From Hahella sp. (GTDB taxonomy: Bacteria > Pseudomonadota > Gammaproteobacteria > Pseudomonadales > Oleiphilaceae): a DNA stretch of 64,000 bases. The stretch lies in contig JANQMN010000139.1 of assembly GCA_028280065.1 (NCBI GenBank), positions 158,531-222,530 of the forward strand, read 5' to 3'. The translations under genes were made by a program, and so were the position numbers. Positions 18,360 to 28,100 of the stretch are shown here, one piece after another (within the stretch, counting starts at the first letter, position 1; every line of letters begins with the position of its first letter). The notes beneath the pieces were generated by a model. The model saw only the letters and a list, made by a program, of their open reading frames with translations. It was not told where the DNA came from and searched no databases.

Positions 18360-19217
18360 GTGAAAAATTGCTGGCAACAAAAGTTACCCGGATTGCGCCT
18401 CGGATTGATATGGGTTGCCTTTATCGGTTTTTGCTTGTCAATTTCGCTTCCGGCTACAGGTGCTGAGTTGCAGGCCATTTACCCCAAGCCCTCGGTGGCC
18501 GACGATACCCGTCCCTTGTATCCATCCCAGGTGATTCAGCTTGCCCTTAGTAAAGTCAGTGGAAATTGGCAGTTTGGCTACTCGACCTTGCCAATGGAAA
18601 GAGCCCGCATGGAAGTGGAACTGGAACTCGGTCAGCAAATCAACGTGCTGATGCTGCCCGGTCAAGATCATTATGATCAACGATATCTGCTCGTCCCCTT
18701 TCCGGTGGATAGAGGGTTACTGGGGTATCGGGTTTCGCTGATTCGACAACAGGATCAGGTAAAGTTTAATCAAGTCCGGGATCTGGCAGACCTGCAGGGG
18801 TTTACCGGTTGTTTGAACGCCAATTGGTCTATCACGCCGGTGTTTCAGTTAAACAATCTACCCCTGCTGTTGGAAAACCGTTACATCACGAACTTCGTCA
18901 ATCTGGCCCGCGGTGCATGCGATTATTTCTCCCGGGGCGTTAGCGAGGTCACGCTTGAGTTGAAGCAGTTCAGGCCAAAGTACCCTGACCTAACCATCGA
19001 GCAGGAAATACTTGTGCAGCTTCCGTTTGCTTTTTATCTGTACGTCGCACCTACGCAGCCTAAATTGCAAAAAGCGCTGCTTGAGGGACTCAATCTGGCG
19101 TTGAAGGATAATAGCTTCGATGTGCTTTTCAACGAGTTTTTTCAGCAGGATATCCAGGCGCTGGATATACGGTCGCGTCGCAGAATAGGTTTGAAGGTAG
19201 ATAAGCCTCATGGTTGA
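18360..19217 (+). CDS. periplasmic solute-binding-like protein (SBP_bac_3 type)
   Basis: A 285-residue protein from a GTG at 18360. Residues about 12-34 form a signal peptide ending near ATGAEL. The rest resembles the two-lobed bacterial family 3 solute-binding fold: YSTLPMERARMEVELELG in the first lobe, LADLQGFTGCLNANW in the hinge region and KALLEGLNLALKDNSFDVLFNEFF at the C-terminus. The family binds polar amino acids or acts as sensing domain; members without a transporter are common in marine gammaproteobacteria. No ABC genes are adjacent. Ligand unknown. Confidence 0.65.
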   Translation: MKNCWQQKLPGLRLGLIWVAFIGFCLSISLPATGAELQAIYPKPSVADDTRPLYPSQVIQLALSKVSGNWQFGYSTLPMERARMEVELELGQQINVLMLPGQDHYDQRYLLVPFPVDRGLLGYRVSLIRQQDQVKFNQVRDLADLQGFTGCLNANWSITPVFQLNNLPLLLENRYITNFVNLARGACDYFSRGVSEVTLELKQFRPKYPDLTIEQEILVQLPFAFYLYVAPTQPKLQKALLEGLNLALKDNSFDVLFNEFFQQDIQALDIRSRRRIGLKVDKPHG

Positions 19218-19369
19218 GCACCCTATCAGCGCCCGGAACTATGGTTAAAACCTTTGAATTAGAAACTGAATCAGATATCTCCCTACCATGCAGAAAAACA
19301 TGTACGCGACCCTAGCGCCAGGTCAACCCTTTAATCGGAAGATTCCCATAACTCTTACGGGAGCTAACC

Positions 19370-20863
19370 ATGTCGCAGGCTAATCCGGAGAGCTATTTAT
19401 CCAACGCCCAGGCCTTTGACGATGCCGAAGCGGCTGTCGACTGCCTGGTGCGGTTCTATGACGACGCGGTAAATCTGCTGCTGGACGCTTTTGCCGATTA
19501 CCGGCAGGATGTTATCCGGCCTGCTCGGGTCAGGCAGACCTATCCGGGCATTTATGTCAACATCGAAAGGGAAGCCCAGGACTTTGATACCAGAAGCGCC
19601 TTCGGGTTTTGCCATGCGGTCGGCGAGTTTGGCACGACCATCACCAGGCCCGGTCTTTTTCGGGAATATTTGCTGGAGCAATTGCACAGCATACTCATGT
19701 ACCACCAAACGCAAGTTTGGGTCGGTTTCAGCGGCCAGCCGTTGCCGATACATTTTGCCATGCAAAACGACATCGCCGAATTTACCAAGGATATGGCGGC
19801 GGAGAAGGTGTATGCCCTGCGTAATCATTTTGATGTTCCCAATCTTGCGAACATTGACGACGCAATTGCCGATGGCGCACATCATTGGGAAGAGACCAGC
19901 ATTCAACCGCTTTCCCTGTTCTCCGCGCAACGGACCGATTATGCGCTGCACCGCCTGAAGCACTACACCGGCTCGGAACCGGAACATTTTCAGCCCTTTG
20001 TCCTGTTTACCAACTACCAGTTTTATGTGGAAGAATTTATAAAATTCGGCCGCAGCGCGGTTGAACAGGGCGAGGCGAACAGCGGCTATCATGCCTTGGT
20101 AGAGCCGGGCAATGTGATTTATCGCATGAGCGATCACGGCGAGTTGCAGATAGAAGGAATTGTACCCGGCCGGACTCCTCAGATGCCCGCCTATCATTTG
20201 AAACGCCGGGACGGCCAGGGCATTACCCTGGTGAATATCGGTGTCGGCCCATCCAACGCCAAAACCATTACCGACCATATCGCCGTGCTCCGGCCGCATT
20301 GCTGGCTGATGCTGGGGCATTGCGCTGGCCTGCGAAACACCCAGCGCCTGGGGGATTATGTCCTAGCGCACGCCTATCTCCGGGAGGACAATGTGCTCTC
20401 CGACATACTGCCCGTATCAGTGCCGATACCCGCCATTGCCGAAGTACAAACGGCGTTGCATGAAGCCACGGAAGCGATAAGCGGGTTGAACGATTACGAG
20501 CTCAAACGGTTGGTTCGAACCGGTACGGTGGCCACTGTCGACGACCGCAATTGGGAACTGCTGAATTATCCGTTACTAATGGAGAAGTTCAGTCAGAGTA
20601 GGGCCATCGCCTTGGATATGGAATCTGCGACAATTGCCGCCAACGGCTTTCGATATCGAGTGCCCTATGGGACGTTGCTCTGTGTGTCGGATAAACCGAT
20701 GCATGGTGAAATCAAACTTCCCGGTATGGCTGATCATTTCTATCGGGAACGGGTAAGTCAGCATTTACAGATCGGCATCCGTGCCATGGAGCTTTTACGC
20801 GCCATCCCAGCCAGTCTGCATAGCCGGAAACTGCGAACCTTCGCGGAACCGGCTTTTCGCTGA
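19370..20863 (+). CDS. amn: AMP nucleosidase
   Basis: 497 residues, close to the 484 of E. coli Amn. The N-terminal domain (to about residue 180) is the AMP-nucleosidase-specific alpha/beta part; the C-terminal part is a nucleoside-phosphorylase-like fold with TLVNIGVGPSNAKTITDHIAVLRPHCWLMLGHCAGLR near 285-325 and the base/ribose-site stretch ALDMESATIAANGFRYRVPYGTLLCVSDKPMHGE near 410-445, including the catalytic Asp in SDKP. It cleaves AMP to adenine and ribose 5-phosphate in the cytoplasm and adjusts the adenylate pool. It stands alone, convergent with a hydrolase gene. The nucleobase importer operon 2 kb away is thematically related, but no direct link is visible. Confidence 0.95.
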   Translation: MSQANPESYLSNAQAFDDAEAAVDCLVRFYDDAVNLLLDAFADYRQDVIRPARVRQTYPGIYVNIEREAQDFDTRSAFGFCHAVGEFGTTITRPGLFREYLLEQLHSILMYHQTQVWVGFSGQPLPIHFAMQNDIAEFTKDMAAEKVYALRNHFDVPNLANIDDAIADGAHHWEETSIQPLSLFSAQRTDYALHRLKHYTGSEPEHFQPFVLFTNYQFYVEEFIKFGRSAVEQGEANSGYHALVEPGNVIYRMSDHGELQIEGIVPGRTPQMPAYHLKRRDGQGITLVNIGVGPSNAKTITDHIAVLRPHCWLMLGHCAGLRNTQRLGDYVLAHAYLREDNVLSDILPVSVPIPAIAEVQTALHEATEAISGLNDYELKRLVRTGTVATVDDRNWELLNYPLLMEKFSQSRAIALDMESATIAANGFRYRVPYGTLLCVSDKPMHGEIKLPGMADHFYRERVSQHLQIGIRAMELLRAIPASLHSRKLRTFAEPAFR

Positions 20864-20877
20864 GCGGTTCGTATTGA

Positions 20878-20899
20878 GAAACGCCTTGGATGGCGTTTC
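20878..20899 (+). terminator. hairpin between amn and the hydrolase gene
   Basis: A perfect 8-bp stem GAAACGCC / GGCGTTTC with a 6-base loop lies 14 bases past the amn stop, between convergent genes. Neither strand has a strong U-run after it, so termination efficiency is uncertain. Confidence 0.45.
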
Positions 20900-20932
20900 C
20901 GGAAAGACATAGGTCGTTACTTTATCGAAGGG

Positions 20933-21670
20933 CTACAAAACATCGGCTAAAAATTCGGTAAATGAAGCCCAGGACTTTTTGTCGGCATCCTCTCTATATC
21001 GCTCCGAACCAAATACGGTAAACGCATGAGGAGCACCGCTATAGGTGATCATTTCATGGGCTACGCCATTGGCCTCCAGTTCAGTGGCGAGTGCGGCAAA
21101 CTGATCCATAGTGATGGCAGTATCGGCGGTGCCGTGATACACCATGATTTTTCCCCGGGTATTTGTATAGTTCTGGCCTTCCGGCGTTGTTAATCCGCCA
21201 TGAAAGCTCGCAAAACCTTTCAGAGGTTTACCGGAGCGAGCCAATTCCAATACCGCGGCACCTCCGAAGCAATACCCCATGGCGACGCTATTTGAGGTTG
21301 CCGCGCCCAGTTTGGCGGCAGTATCTATCGCACCTTTCAATAACGCCCGCATTTTCTGCCGGTCTTTGTAAAGCTCGCCGGTATGTTGCCGTTTATCCTT
21401 GACTTCCGTCGGACGAACTCCTGCTCCGAAAAGATCGGCGGCGAACACACTGTACCCTAATTCAGCCAGCATATTCGCGCGCTTCACCTCATAATCCGTC
21501 AGTCCGTCCCAATCGTGGACCAGCAGAATGAATCCCTTACTGTCTGTGGCGGCAATATAGTAGCCTTCATAAGGTTGACCGTTGACCTCATATTGAATCA
21601 TCTTGCCACCGGCGTGGGCATTGACGTTAAGTATAATTCCCAAGATAAAAATCAGCAGCCTGGTGTGCAT
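20933..21670 (-). CDS. exported dienelactone-hydrolase-family protein
   Basis: 245 residues from ATG 21670, which is preceded by a near-perfect GGAGG five bases away. An in-frame start at 21712 lacks a ribosome site and would bury the signal peptide. Residues 1-20 are a signal peptide ending NVNAHA. The alpha/beta-hydrolase part has the dienelactone-hydrolase nucleophile Cys134 in MGYCFGGA, Asp183 in GTAD and His215 in GAPHAF, giving a Cys-Asp-His triad. Members hydrolyse dienelactones or other small esters, usually in the cytoplasm; an exported member suggests action on an external ester, substrate unknown. Confidence 0.88.
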   Translation of the reverse strand: MHTRLLIFILGIILNVNAHAGGKMIQYEVNGQPYEGYYIAATDSKGFILLVHDWDGLTDYEVKRANMLAELGYSVFAADLFGAGVRPTEVKDKRQHTGELYKDRQKMRALLKGAIDTAAKLGAATSNSVAMGYCFGGAAVLELARSGKPLKGFASFHGGLTTPEGQNYTNTRGKIMVYHGTADTAITMDQFAALATELEANGVAHEMITYSGAPHAFTVFGSERYREDADKKSWASFTEFLADVL

Positions 21671-21865
21671 TGTTGCCTCCATGAAGAATTGAAATTTTGG
21701 GTATTGTTGCATATAGAGTAATACCTAATCTTTGTAAGACTAGCTAGCATAATACGCAATGGATTTGGCGTTAGTTTCCAATGCAGGCATTTACTTTTGC
21801 AGTCGCCTAAACTGAGATTTTAAGATTTAATCATTTTTCATCCTGGAACCTGTCCCTAAAGTTAG

Positions 21866-22618
21866 ATGTCCGCTATGTTGACCCGGCCGATCCTCAAGCT
21901 GTTTATTCTTCCCGTACTCCTATCGCTCAGCCTGCAACTGAAGGCCGCTGAACCCTATACCGTGATGTTTTCGGAAAACGGCTACATGCCGTACTTTTCG
22001 ATCGATGGTCAACAGGTGGGTGGCCTTTACCGGCAACTGCTGGATGCACTGGAGCAACAGTACGATCTGTCTTTCAAATACTATACGGTGCCCCGGAAGC
22101 GTATTGAGTCAATCATCAACGATGCCGAGTACACTTTAATACTGTCCAATCCGTCATGGTTTAAGCAGTTAAATCCGGCAATGTTGCTAACCCGGCCATT
22201 TTACGCCTACAAAGACCGTATCTTTCTGCGCAAAGGGTTGAAGTCCGTAAGCACCTTGGAGGAATTGAAAGGATTGACTTTATGTGGAAGGCACGGCTTT
22301 GTGTACAGCGCAACCATGGAGGCCATGCTCGGAGACGGTCGGCTGAGGCGGGTCAACTCGCCGTCCAATAGCGGCGTGGTCAAAATGTTGCTGCTAGAAC
22401 GCTGCGATTTTACCATTCTCGATGAAGGGGTAATGGACGCCTTGCTAAAGGATTTGGAAGTGAGTACCGCTGATTTTGTTCGCACCCCCCTGGTGGATGC
22501 GTCTTGGCCGCAGCGGTTTATCCTCACCCCCGATTCGACGGAACTATACGAGATTTTGCAAAAGGCAATCGCCTCGGGATTTATCGAAGACTTTTTTAGG
22601 CGGCAAGGCTATGAGTAA
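21866..22618 (+). CDS. periplasmic solute-binding protein, family 3 type
   Basis: 250 residues with a signal peptide ending near LKAAEP. PYTVMFSENGYMPYFSI opens the first lobe; VGGLYRQLLDALEQQYDLSF and KYYTVPRKRIESIIN follow, all typical of SBP_bac_3 proteins. KGLKSVSTLEELKGLTLCGRHGFVY crosses to the second lobe and ERCDFTILDEG lies near the ligand pocket. No transporter genes adjoin. It may be an orphan receptor for amino-acid-like ligands or a remnant of a larger sensory family; a second orphan of the same family is encoded at 18360-19217. Confidence 0.75.
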   Translation: MSAMLTRPILKLFILPVLLSLSLQLKAAEPYTVMFSENGYMPYFSIDGQQVGGLYRQLLDALEQQYDLSFKYYTVPRKRIESIINDAEYTLILSNPSWFKQLNPAMLLTRPFYAYKDRIFLRKGLKSVSTLEELKGLTLCGRHGFVYSATMEAMLGDGRLRRVNSPSNSGVVKMLLLERCDFTILDEGVMDALLKDLEVSTADFVRTPLVDASWPQRFILTPDSTELYEILQKAIASGFIEDFFRRQGYE

Positions 22619-22941
22619 GAAGTTCCCTCAGATAGAAAGCAATCCAAAACGAATAGACGAAATCGCGCGTCGTTAGTACATGAAACTGGCCTTAGTAGTT
22701 AGTCCAAGACCCGAATGTCATTTACTTAGGACAAATTGACCGCCAATGTTGAGTTTATAGGGTGTCATGGCCCATAAACTGAGACCATCGACAGCAGGGA
22801 GAATGCCGCAGTGGAGCTGTCGTTGAGCCCCCAAGGAAGGGTTACGGCGTGTCTCGGTTTGTGGGACATGACAACCAAGGTACTGAGTTAAAGAACCTTT
22901 TAACCAATGGAAGTGCCATTCGCCCAAGACTCAATTTAGTA
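22619..22941. other. convergent intergenic region with a repeat-like palindromic block
   Basis: This 323-base stretch separates the ends of the binding-protein gene and the LapG-like gene. No coding sequence is supported. It contains the nested inverted repeats described for 22766-22870 and a smaller AATGG/CCATT hairpin near 22906-22920. Confidence 0.5.
22766..22870. repeat. nested imperfect inverted repeat, possibly a MITE-like or REP-like element
   Basis: Arms of 20 bases at 22766-22785 and 22851-22870 pair at 17 of 20 positions. Inside them CGACAGC (22789-22795) and GCTGTCG (22816-22822) pair perfectly over seven bases. The block lies between two convergent genes, a typical place for non-autonomous repeats and structured extragenic elements. 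Short open frames across it are broken in all phases and look spurious. Whether it occurs elsewhere in the genome cannot be seen here. Confidence 0.45.
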
Positions 22942-23718
22942 CTACAAAGTTTGCTGGTGTAAGCGTTTTTGCAATGCCCGCCATTTATCGATTTGCTGGG
23001 AGTTGCCGAGATTGGAAGTGTATTTCCGGCCTTCCCATACGGTCTTTTCATTAAAGCTGTATATCGCACGCAGGTCATGGCGTTCGCGGATTTCAGCGAG
23101 CATGTTGTCCAGTACCAGAGGGGACATGGCGGCAGATTTGTCGGGATAGTAGTCCAGCACCATGTGGCTTTCGTGGTTGATGAAGTTCTTTACGAAAGTC
23201 AGGCGAAGCTTTTCCTCGCTAATGCCGAGAGAACGCAGAGAGAAATACTTGGCGATTGCAAAGTCTTCGCAGTCGCCGCCATTACGGACAATGACTTCCA
23301 TTGGCGTCGCCCAAAAATCCGAGCGTTTCCAGGCGCGAGGGTCGTCAATATAAGGCATGTCGTTGAAGTATTGGTTAACTGCCTGAATCTGCGCCATTTC
23401 AGAGAGGTTATGGGTTTTGTGTAAAAAACCTAGCCAATCCTGCACGCGCTGCTTGGCTTGCTCGCTAAGCTGGCTGTGCAATGCGCTGGACAATCCGACC
23501 TTTGAATAGCTGAATTCAGTAGCGGCCAGTGCGTTTGTAGAGGGTTGCTCCTGCTCAGCGGACTTGTTCCGGTGAACCTTGGATGCGGATTTCGTTGACG
23601 TATAGGTCGAACTGGATTCGATTTGGCCATGACAGATAGGCATGGTGAGCGTCGGTAACGCCAATACCATAAGCCTCAGCTTGTTACCTTTGCTGATTTG
23701 TGGATGCATTCTTGTCAT
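22942..23718 (-). CDS. LapG-like transglutaminase-like cysteine protease (DUF920/BTLCP)
   Basis: 258 residues from ATG 23718, chosen because AGG lies about seven bases upstream; an earlier GTG at 23736 is also in frame. A signal peptide ends near ICHGQI. A Ser/Lys/Thr-rich linker (about 35-70) precedes the catalytic domain. The triad is visible: Cys150 in GGDCEDFAIAKY, His185 in ESHMVL and Asp204 in PLVLDN. This is the bacterial transglutaminase-like cysteine proteinase family, whose member LapG cleaves the N-terminus of giant adhesin LapA to release biofilms and is held back by the c-di-GMP receptor LapD. No lapD or lapA gene is in this window, so the role as LapG is by family only. Confidence 0.85.
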   Translation of the reverse strand: MTRMHPQISKGNKLRLMVLALPTLTMPICHGQIESSSTYTSTKSASKVHRNKSAEQEQPSTNALAATEFSYSKVGLSSALHSQLSEQAKQRVQDWLGFLHKTHNLSEMAQIQAVNQYFNDMPYIDDPRAWKRSDFWATPMEVIVRNGGDCEDFAIAKYFSLRSLGISEEKLRLTFVKNFINHESHMVLDYYPDKSAAMSPLVLDNMLAEIRERHDLRAIYSFNEKTVWEGRKYTSNLGNSQQIDKWRALQKRLHQQTL

Positions 23719-23850
23719 TCGCCAACCTGTCTTCACTTGTCAACCGCCTTACTGTTATAACCTGTACAGGATATTAGCTCAAGCCCCTGCATAAACCGTA
23801 CGACTGGTCTATTACCTGGCCTGGCGGGTTTTAGTCAGCCCATAAAAAAG

Positions 23851-23889
23851 CGTTGCAATGATGGCATTGGTAACACCACCGTTGCAACG
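23851..23889 (-). terminator. rho-independent terminator of the small secreted-protein gene
   Basis: CGTTGCAA (23851-23858) and TTGCAACG (23882-23889) form a perfect 8-bp stem, with an inner GGT/ACC pairing. Read on the minus strand the stem is followed by CTTTTTTATG, a clear U-run. It lies 70 bases past the stop of the small secreted-protein gene. Confidence 0.75.
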
Positions 23890-23959
23890 TCAAAGGTCTT
23901 TCAGGACTGTGTTAAAGATGCTATCGCGCGCTACTGCCCGACAGTAGCACAAACTGGAA

Positions 23960-24265
23960 TCAAAAGTTGTTGTAAAGCGGCTGCAGTGTCGCCTCGTCAA
24001 AGGTGCTTTCTACGGACTGGCCAGGCGCTACGCTCGAATAATTGTAGTTCAGGTAACCAGGCTCCAGGAATCTATCGCCTGAAGCGCTGGGTTGCAGTTC
24101 GTTGATTCTGTTAATCGCATCAACAGTCAATTCGGAAGCAGTGGATGCAAAGTTGTAGTTGAGATAGCCAGGCTCTTCGATAGTGTTTGCAGGATCAACT
24201 GCCATTGCTGTCAAACTCGTGCCAGTTAGCACAGCAGTTAAGATTGTGCGAGTGATAAGTGTCAT
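23960..24265 (-). CDS. small secreted protein with duplicated EPGYLNYN motif
   Basis: 101 residues: a signal peptide (ending near TAMAVDP) and a mature part of about 78 residues. The mature part carries the same motif twice, EEPGYLNYNFAS and LEPGYLNYNYSS, about 37 residues apart, each followed by a short Ser/Thr/Val-rich stretch. No cysteines and few charges other than acidic ones. ATG at 24265 follows GGAGAATG-type bases (GGAGA four to eight bases away), and a strong terminator follows, so it is a single-gene transcription unit. I know no family with this motif. It could be a surface or matrix peptide, a secreted substrate or a precursor of a modified peptide; all are guesses. Confidence 0.75.
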   Translation of the reverse strand: MTLITRTILTAVLTGTSLTAMAVDPANTIEEPGYLNYNFASTASELTVDAINRINELQPSASGDRFLEPGYLNYNYSSVAPGQSVESTFDEATLQPLYNNF

Positions 24266-24445
24266 AACATTCTCCGACTAGTGCGTATCAAAAGTTGTTT
24301 GGCGATGACATCCTCCTATCTTTTTAGCGCTATCCAGGCTTTTCCTCTGCGTCATCTTTGTTACGTTTTAATAGACCGGAGCTGTCGGGAAATGTTCAAA
24401 AGTTATTTGCAATCTTTTGTTATATCCATATGCAAATGGAAGAAG

Positions 24446-25108
24446 CTAGCGGTTGAGCCACCATTCTTGGTCGAGAAAAAGTCCGCTGGCAAGCAGTGCG
24501 GGGCGCAATATGTTATCGGCATAGTGACAGCCGGTTTCTCCAATGTCCTGCTGTTCGCCTTTGCGGTGGGCCTTGGTCCCTGGATGGCCATTAGCAAGTT
24601 CTGCCACCATATCCTGGTATCCAGGTTGCCAAGCCTGTAGATGCGGAAAGCTATGCCGCAGATTCTTAATCATTTGAAGCGCGGCGAAATCCAAATCGCC
24701 CCAGAAATAGAAAGGTAGCCTGTTGTCTTGACCAAACCAGGATTTTTCAAACAACTGCCGCTGACCAGGTTCGCTGGTTTCAACATAGCTCAGCAACACG
24801 GAGTCTCTGCTTCTGCCGCGAACTGCAGTGGCCTTAAAACCCTGGCTGTAAACGATGGCAAGCCTGTTCATTGGAGGATATTGATTGCGACAGGCCTGAA
24901 GAAAGCAATCCTGATTCTCAATCAGGAGAATGCCGGTAACTTCGACAGGTAGATGCACCGCCAACATGATAGGTCGGATAACGAGGCTCTTAGGAAGCCC
25001 GGGAAACAGCATTTGAATCAACTGTTCATGGCGTTCCAAGAACTTGGAATCACCCCAAAAAGCTTGGGCGCTTACCTGCCGAAGCGTGAGGTTGGGTGCT
25101 GATTTCAT
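24446..25108 (-). CDS. jetD: JetD-like toprim protein lacking the N-terminal arm (short JetD)
   Basis: 220 residues that align by eye with only the C-terminal half of JetD (DUF2220). Residues 9-35 (LRQVSAQAFWGDSKFLERHEQ) match the middle of JetD; the toprim core has Glu64 in LLIENQDCF and Asp138/Asp140 in WGDLDFAAL, and the tail has HRKGEQQDIGETGC and DQEWW. In Wadjet, JetD is a topoisomerase VI-like nuclease of about 350-400 residues that cleaves circular DNA brought in by the JetABC motor. The usual N-terminal arm is missing: a TAA lies directly before the ATG in the same frame, and JetC ends 17 bases upstream. Metal-binding residues are intact, so it may still cut. The N-terminal loss may be decay or a distinct subtype. 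Confidence 0.8.
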   Translation of the reverse strand: MKSAPNLTLRQVSAQAFWGDSKFLERHEQLIQMLFPGLPKSLVIRPIMLAVHLPVEVTGILLIENQDCFLQACRNQYPPMNRLAIVYSQGFKATAVRGRSRDSVLLSYVETSEPGQRQLFEKSWFGQDNRLPFYFWGDLDFAALQMIKNLRHSFPHLQAWQPGYQDMVAELANGHPGTKAHRKGEQQDIGETGCHYADNILRPALLASGLFLDQEWWLNR

Positions 25109-25125
25109 TTAATCGCCGGCGCGCG

Positions 25126-28100
25126 CTATTGAAACTCTTCCATGAAGTCGAGGCTGAACTGGTGTCTCACCATGCTCCGATGATTGGCCCATAGGTCAGC
25201 GATTTTTTCCTGATTGCATACCTGTCTGTCTACCAGCACCCGGGACTTAAGTTCGCCGATCGGCTGAGTGGTCGGGCATTTGCTGAAAACAAACTGGTTG
25301 CTGATGAGGTCCATAAAGGGGCCGGATTTGCTGGTCGGCATAATAAACAGCAACTGCAAACCCAGGGTTTGAGTAAGATAGTTAATCACTTCGCGGCTGC
25401 GTGTCTCGTCCATTTTGGAGAATGCCTCGTCCACCAAGACCATCCGCAGGTGGCTGTCGCCATCCCCAAAGCGAAAGGCGGAGGTTATTGCCGCCGAGCG
25501 AATAATGTAGGCCGGCGTTTCGAGCTGACCGCCGCTGCCGGTGCCATATTGCGAGAGTGGAATCGGCTGTTTGTTTTCAGGTTGCTTGTAAATTTCATAG
25601 CTGCGGTAGTTGCGATAATCAGAAATCCGTTCCAGCTCCCGCATGGATTTTTGCTCGTCGTCAGAGAGCAACATCGTCATGATCCGATCCCTGACCAGAC
25701 ACACTTTTTCACTCAGTTCGGCATCGAAAAGGGTCGCGCTTTCACCCAGATTAGGCAGGCTGATGACTTCTTTGAAGAAATCCCAGTAATCTTTGAATTC
25801 CGGAACCCAGCTCCAGCCAAACCGGAATGACTCGCGGTCGGCACCGAAACGGTGGTGTTCCAGCTCCCGGTTCATCTCTTCAAGAACCTTCTTACCTTCG
25901 TTGATCGCTTGATAGATAGCGTGGCAAAGATGAGTAATAAAGGTATTGTTGAAGGTGGTTTTCAAACTGCTGAGCTTTTCTTGTTTTTCTACCAGAATAT
26001 TGTTCTTCAAGCGGTTGCGGATGGTTTCCAGTTCCCGGCAAACTTCGCAAATGCGGCTGAAAAAAAGGCGGTCGTGAAGGTGGTCGTAATCGGGGATATA
26101 AGCAATTTGATCCGTCAGATGGCTATGTTGGTTGTGTTCGATCAGGGTCGATTCCAGGCGTCTCGCCAGGGCTTCAATATTTGCCTGGGTATCCTGTAAT
26201 TCCAGATGCAGTTGTTCGCTTTGAGTGGTTTCCGCCTGGCTGTCGGCATGGGTCAGCCGTTCTTCAACGTCAAACTCCGGCCATATCGCCACCAGTGAGC
26301 GAAGATTGCTTTCTCCTTCGTCCTGGGTGCTTTCAGACTGATCTTTCGCAGCGCTGAGCAGGTTGCACTTTTTCTCAACCTGTTCGAGTTCGGTCTGCAG
26401 GCTGCCCTCGCGTTTAATCAGCTCGGCGATGGATTCACGCAGTTTCTGCTCCTGGGATCGTAGCTCGTCAAGCTCTTCCTCGAGCTGTTGGAAATCTTCC
26501 AGGTCCAGTTGTTCCAAGCGCTGTTCGGCATCCTGCAAGTCCCGGTGCAGCACCAGTAGTTGTTGCAGCCGATCGGCATAACTGTTCGGTTTAATTTGAT
26601 CAATCGCCAGCAATAAGGCGCTCAATTGCGCTTTTTGGTCGGTATTCTTTTGTTGCTCTTCGAGCAGGCGGGAAACTTCAAAGCGTTTTGCCGCTAACGC
26701 CCGTTCCCTTGCCCCTTGACCGAACACCAGTTCGCTGTCGCCGATATCGCAGCGGAACATGCTGTAAGCACCGGATCCCAGACCGTTGACGGTCAAGCCG
26801 CGGCGGGTCATACGCAGTTCGTTTTCCGATGCCACCCGAACCACTTTGCCGTAGCTGGCGGTCAGATAAGCCCTGGCCGTGGCGTGGCTGAATTCCATGC
26901 AATGAATGATGGAGGCGTTATCCAAGGTTAAGCGTTCGCTGTCCCGCTGGGCCTTATCGCCCTGGATTACCCGTGCGCTGCTGCCGCCTTTGAGTGTGCG
27001 TACGATGCGAATCGCCTGGGCTTCCCACTTGGCATCGACAATGATGCCGTAGCGGGCACCGCCAATATAGCCTTCGATGGCATTTTGCCATTCCGCTTCC
27101 TTGATTTCGACGAAGTCGCACAACACGCAGGCGTCAGCTTCGGGACACTCCCGGCGGATGGCATCCAGGGCCTGTTTTACGGCATAGGGATAGCTGACTT
27201 TGTGTGCCGCAAGACTATCGATTTCCGCCTGTTTCTGGAGCCGCTGTTGTTCCAGTTTCTGCAAAGAAGATTCCTGGCGATGCAACAGCCGGCTGACCTG
27301 ATCCCGTAAGCTGATATTGTCTGCTCTCTGATCCCGGTTGTGCCAATGACGTTGCCATTGCTGCATTGTCTGCTGGATCTGCAAGGCGTGATCGAGAAAT
27401 CCCTCCAATGGCGAGATGTCTATCCAGTCTTTTCCCAGGAGCGCAGCGATATCCAATTTGTTCTGTTGGAGTTGCAGAAACTTATTGCCCTGCGCCAGCA
27501 GTTCCCGGTCGCACAGTACAGGCAGTTCGGCCACGACGGCAGGCTGCTTCAGGAGTAGGAGAATTTGCTCGGTAGCACCATAGGCTTGCAGTAAATCATG
27601 GTGTTGCTGCAACAGCTCCGGCGCTTGCTCGTGCAACTGGCGATGCAGGTGGGAAATCGTCTGTTCCAACTGATCTTTCTGCTGCAATGGTTGATAACCC
27701 AGGCGTCTGGCGCGCAATTCCACCAATCTGTTGTCCGTTTGCCGGTGGCGGTTTTCCAAGGTCTTGCGTTCTTCGAGGTTCACCTTCTCTTCATCCAGCA
27801 GAGCGGTCTGCTGTTTCTTACAGGCTATATAAGACTTTTGGTCTTGCAGGTATTGATGACGGGCGGTGATATATTGCCAGACATTGAGGTCGATCCAGGC
27901 ATGGATGTATTGCTGGCCAAAGTGATTTGCATCGGCCAAGGTTTGGATGGATTTTTGCAGACGGCTCGCTTCGTGCTCCATGCTGTGTATGGTCCGGAGC
28001 AAGTCCGATACCGAACGGATCGCTTCTCCCAGGTCTTTCTTCTCCATTATCTCGTTGGCGACAAAATCGTTGATGCTTTTTACCGGCTTATAAGCCATAA

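Noticed and set aside
19397..20320. 307-codon open frame on the minus strand inside amn
   Set aside because: Antisense shadow of a well-conserved gene; His/Gln/Arg-rich composition, no family resemblance.
22718..22927. Possible remnant of a transposase or small gene on the minus strand
   Set aside because: No transposase motif could be recognised, the frame is short and crosses the nested inverted repeats. I keep only the repeat-like block as an observation.
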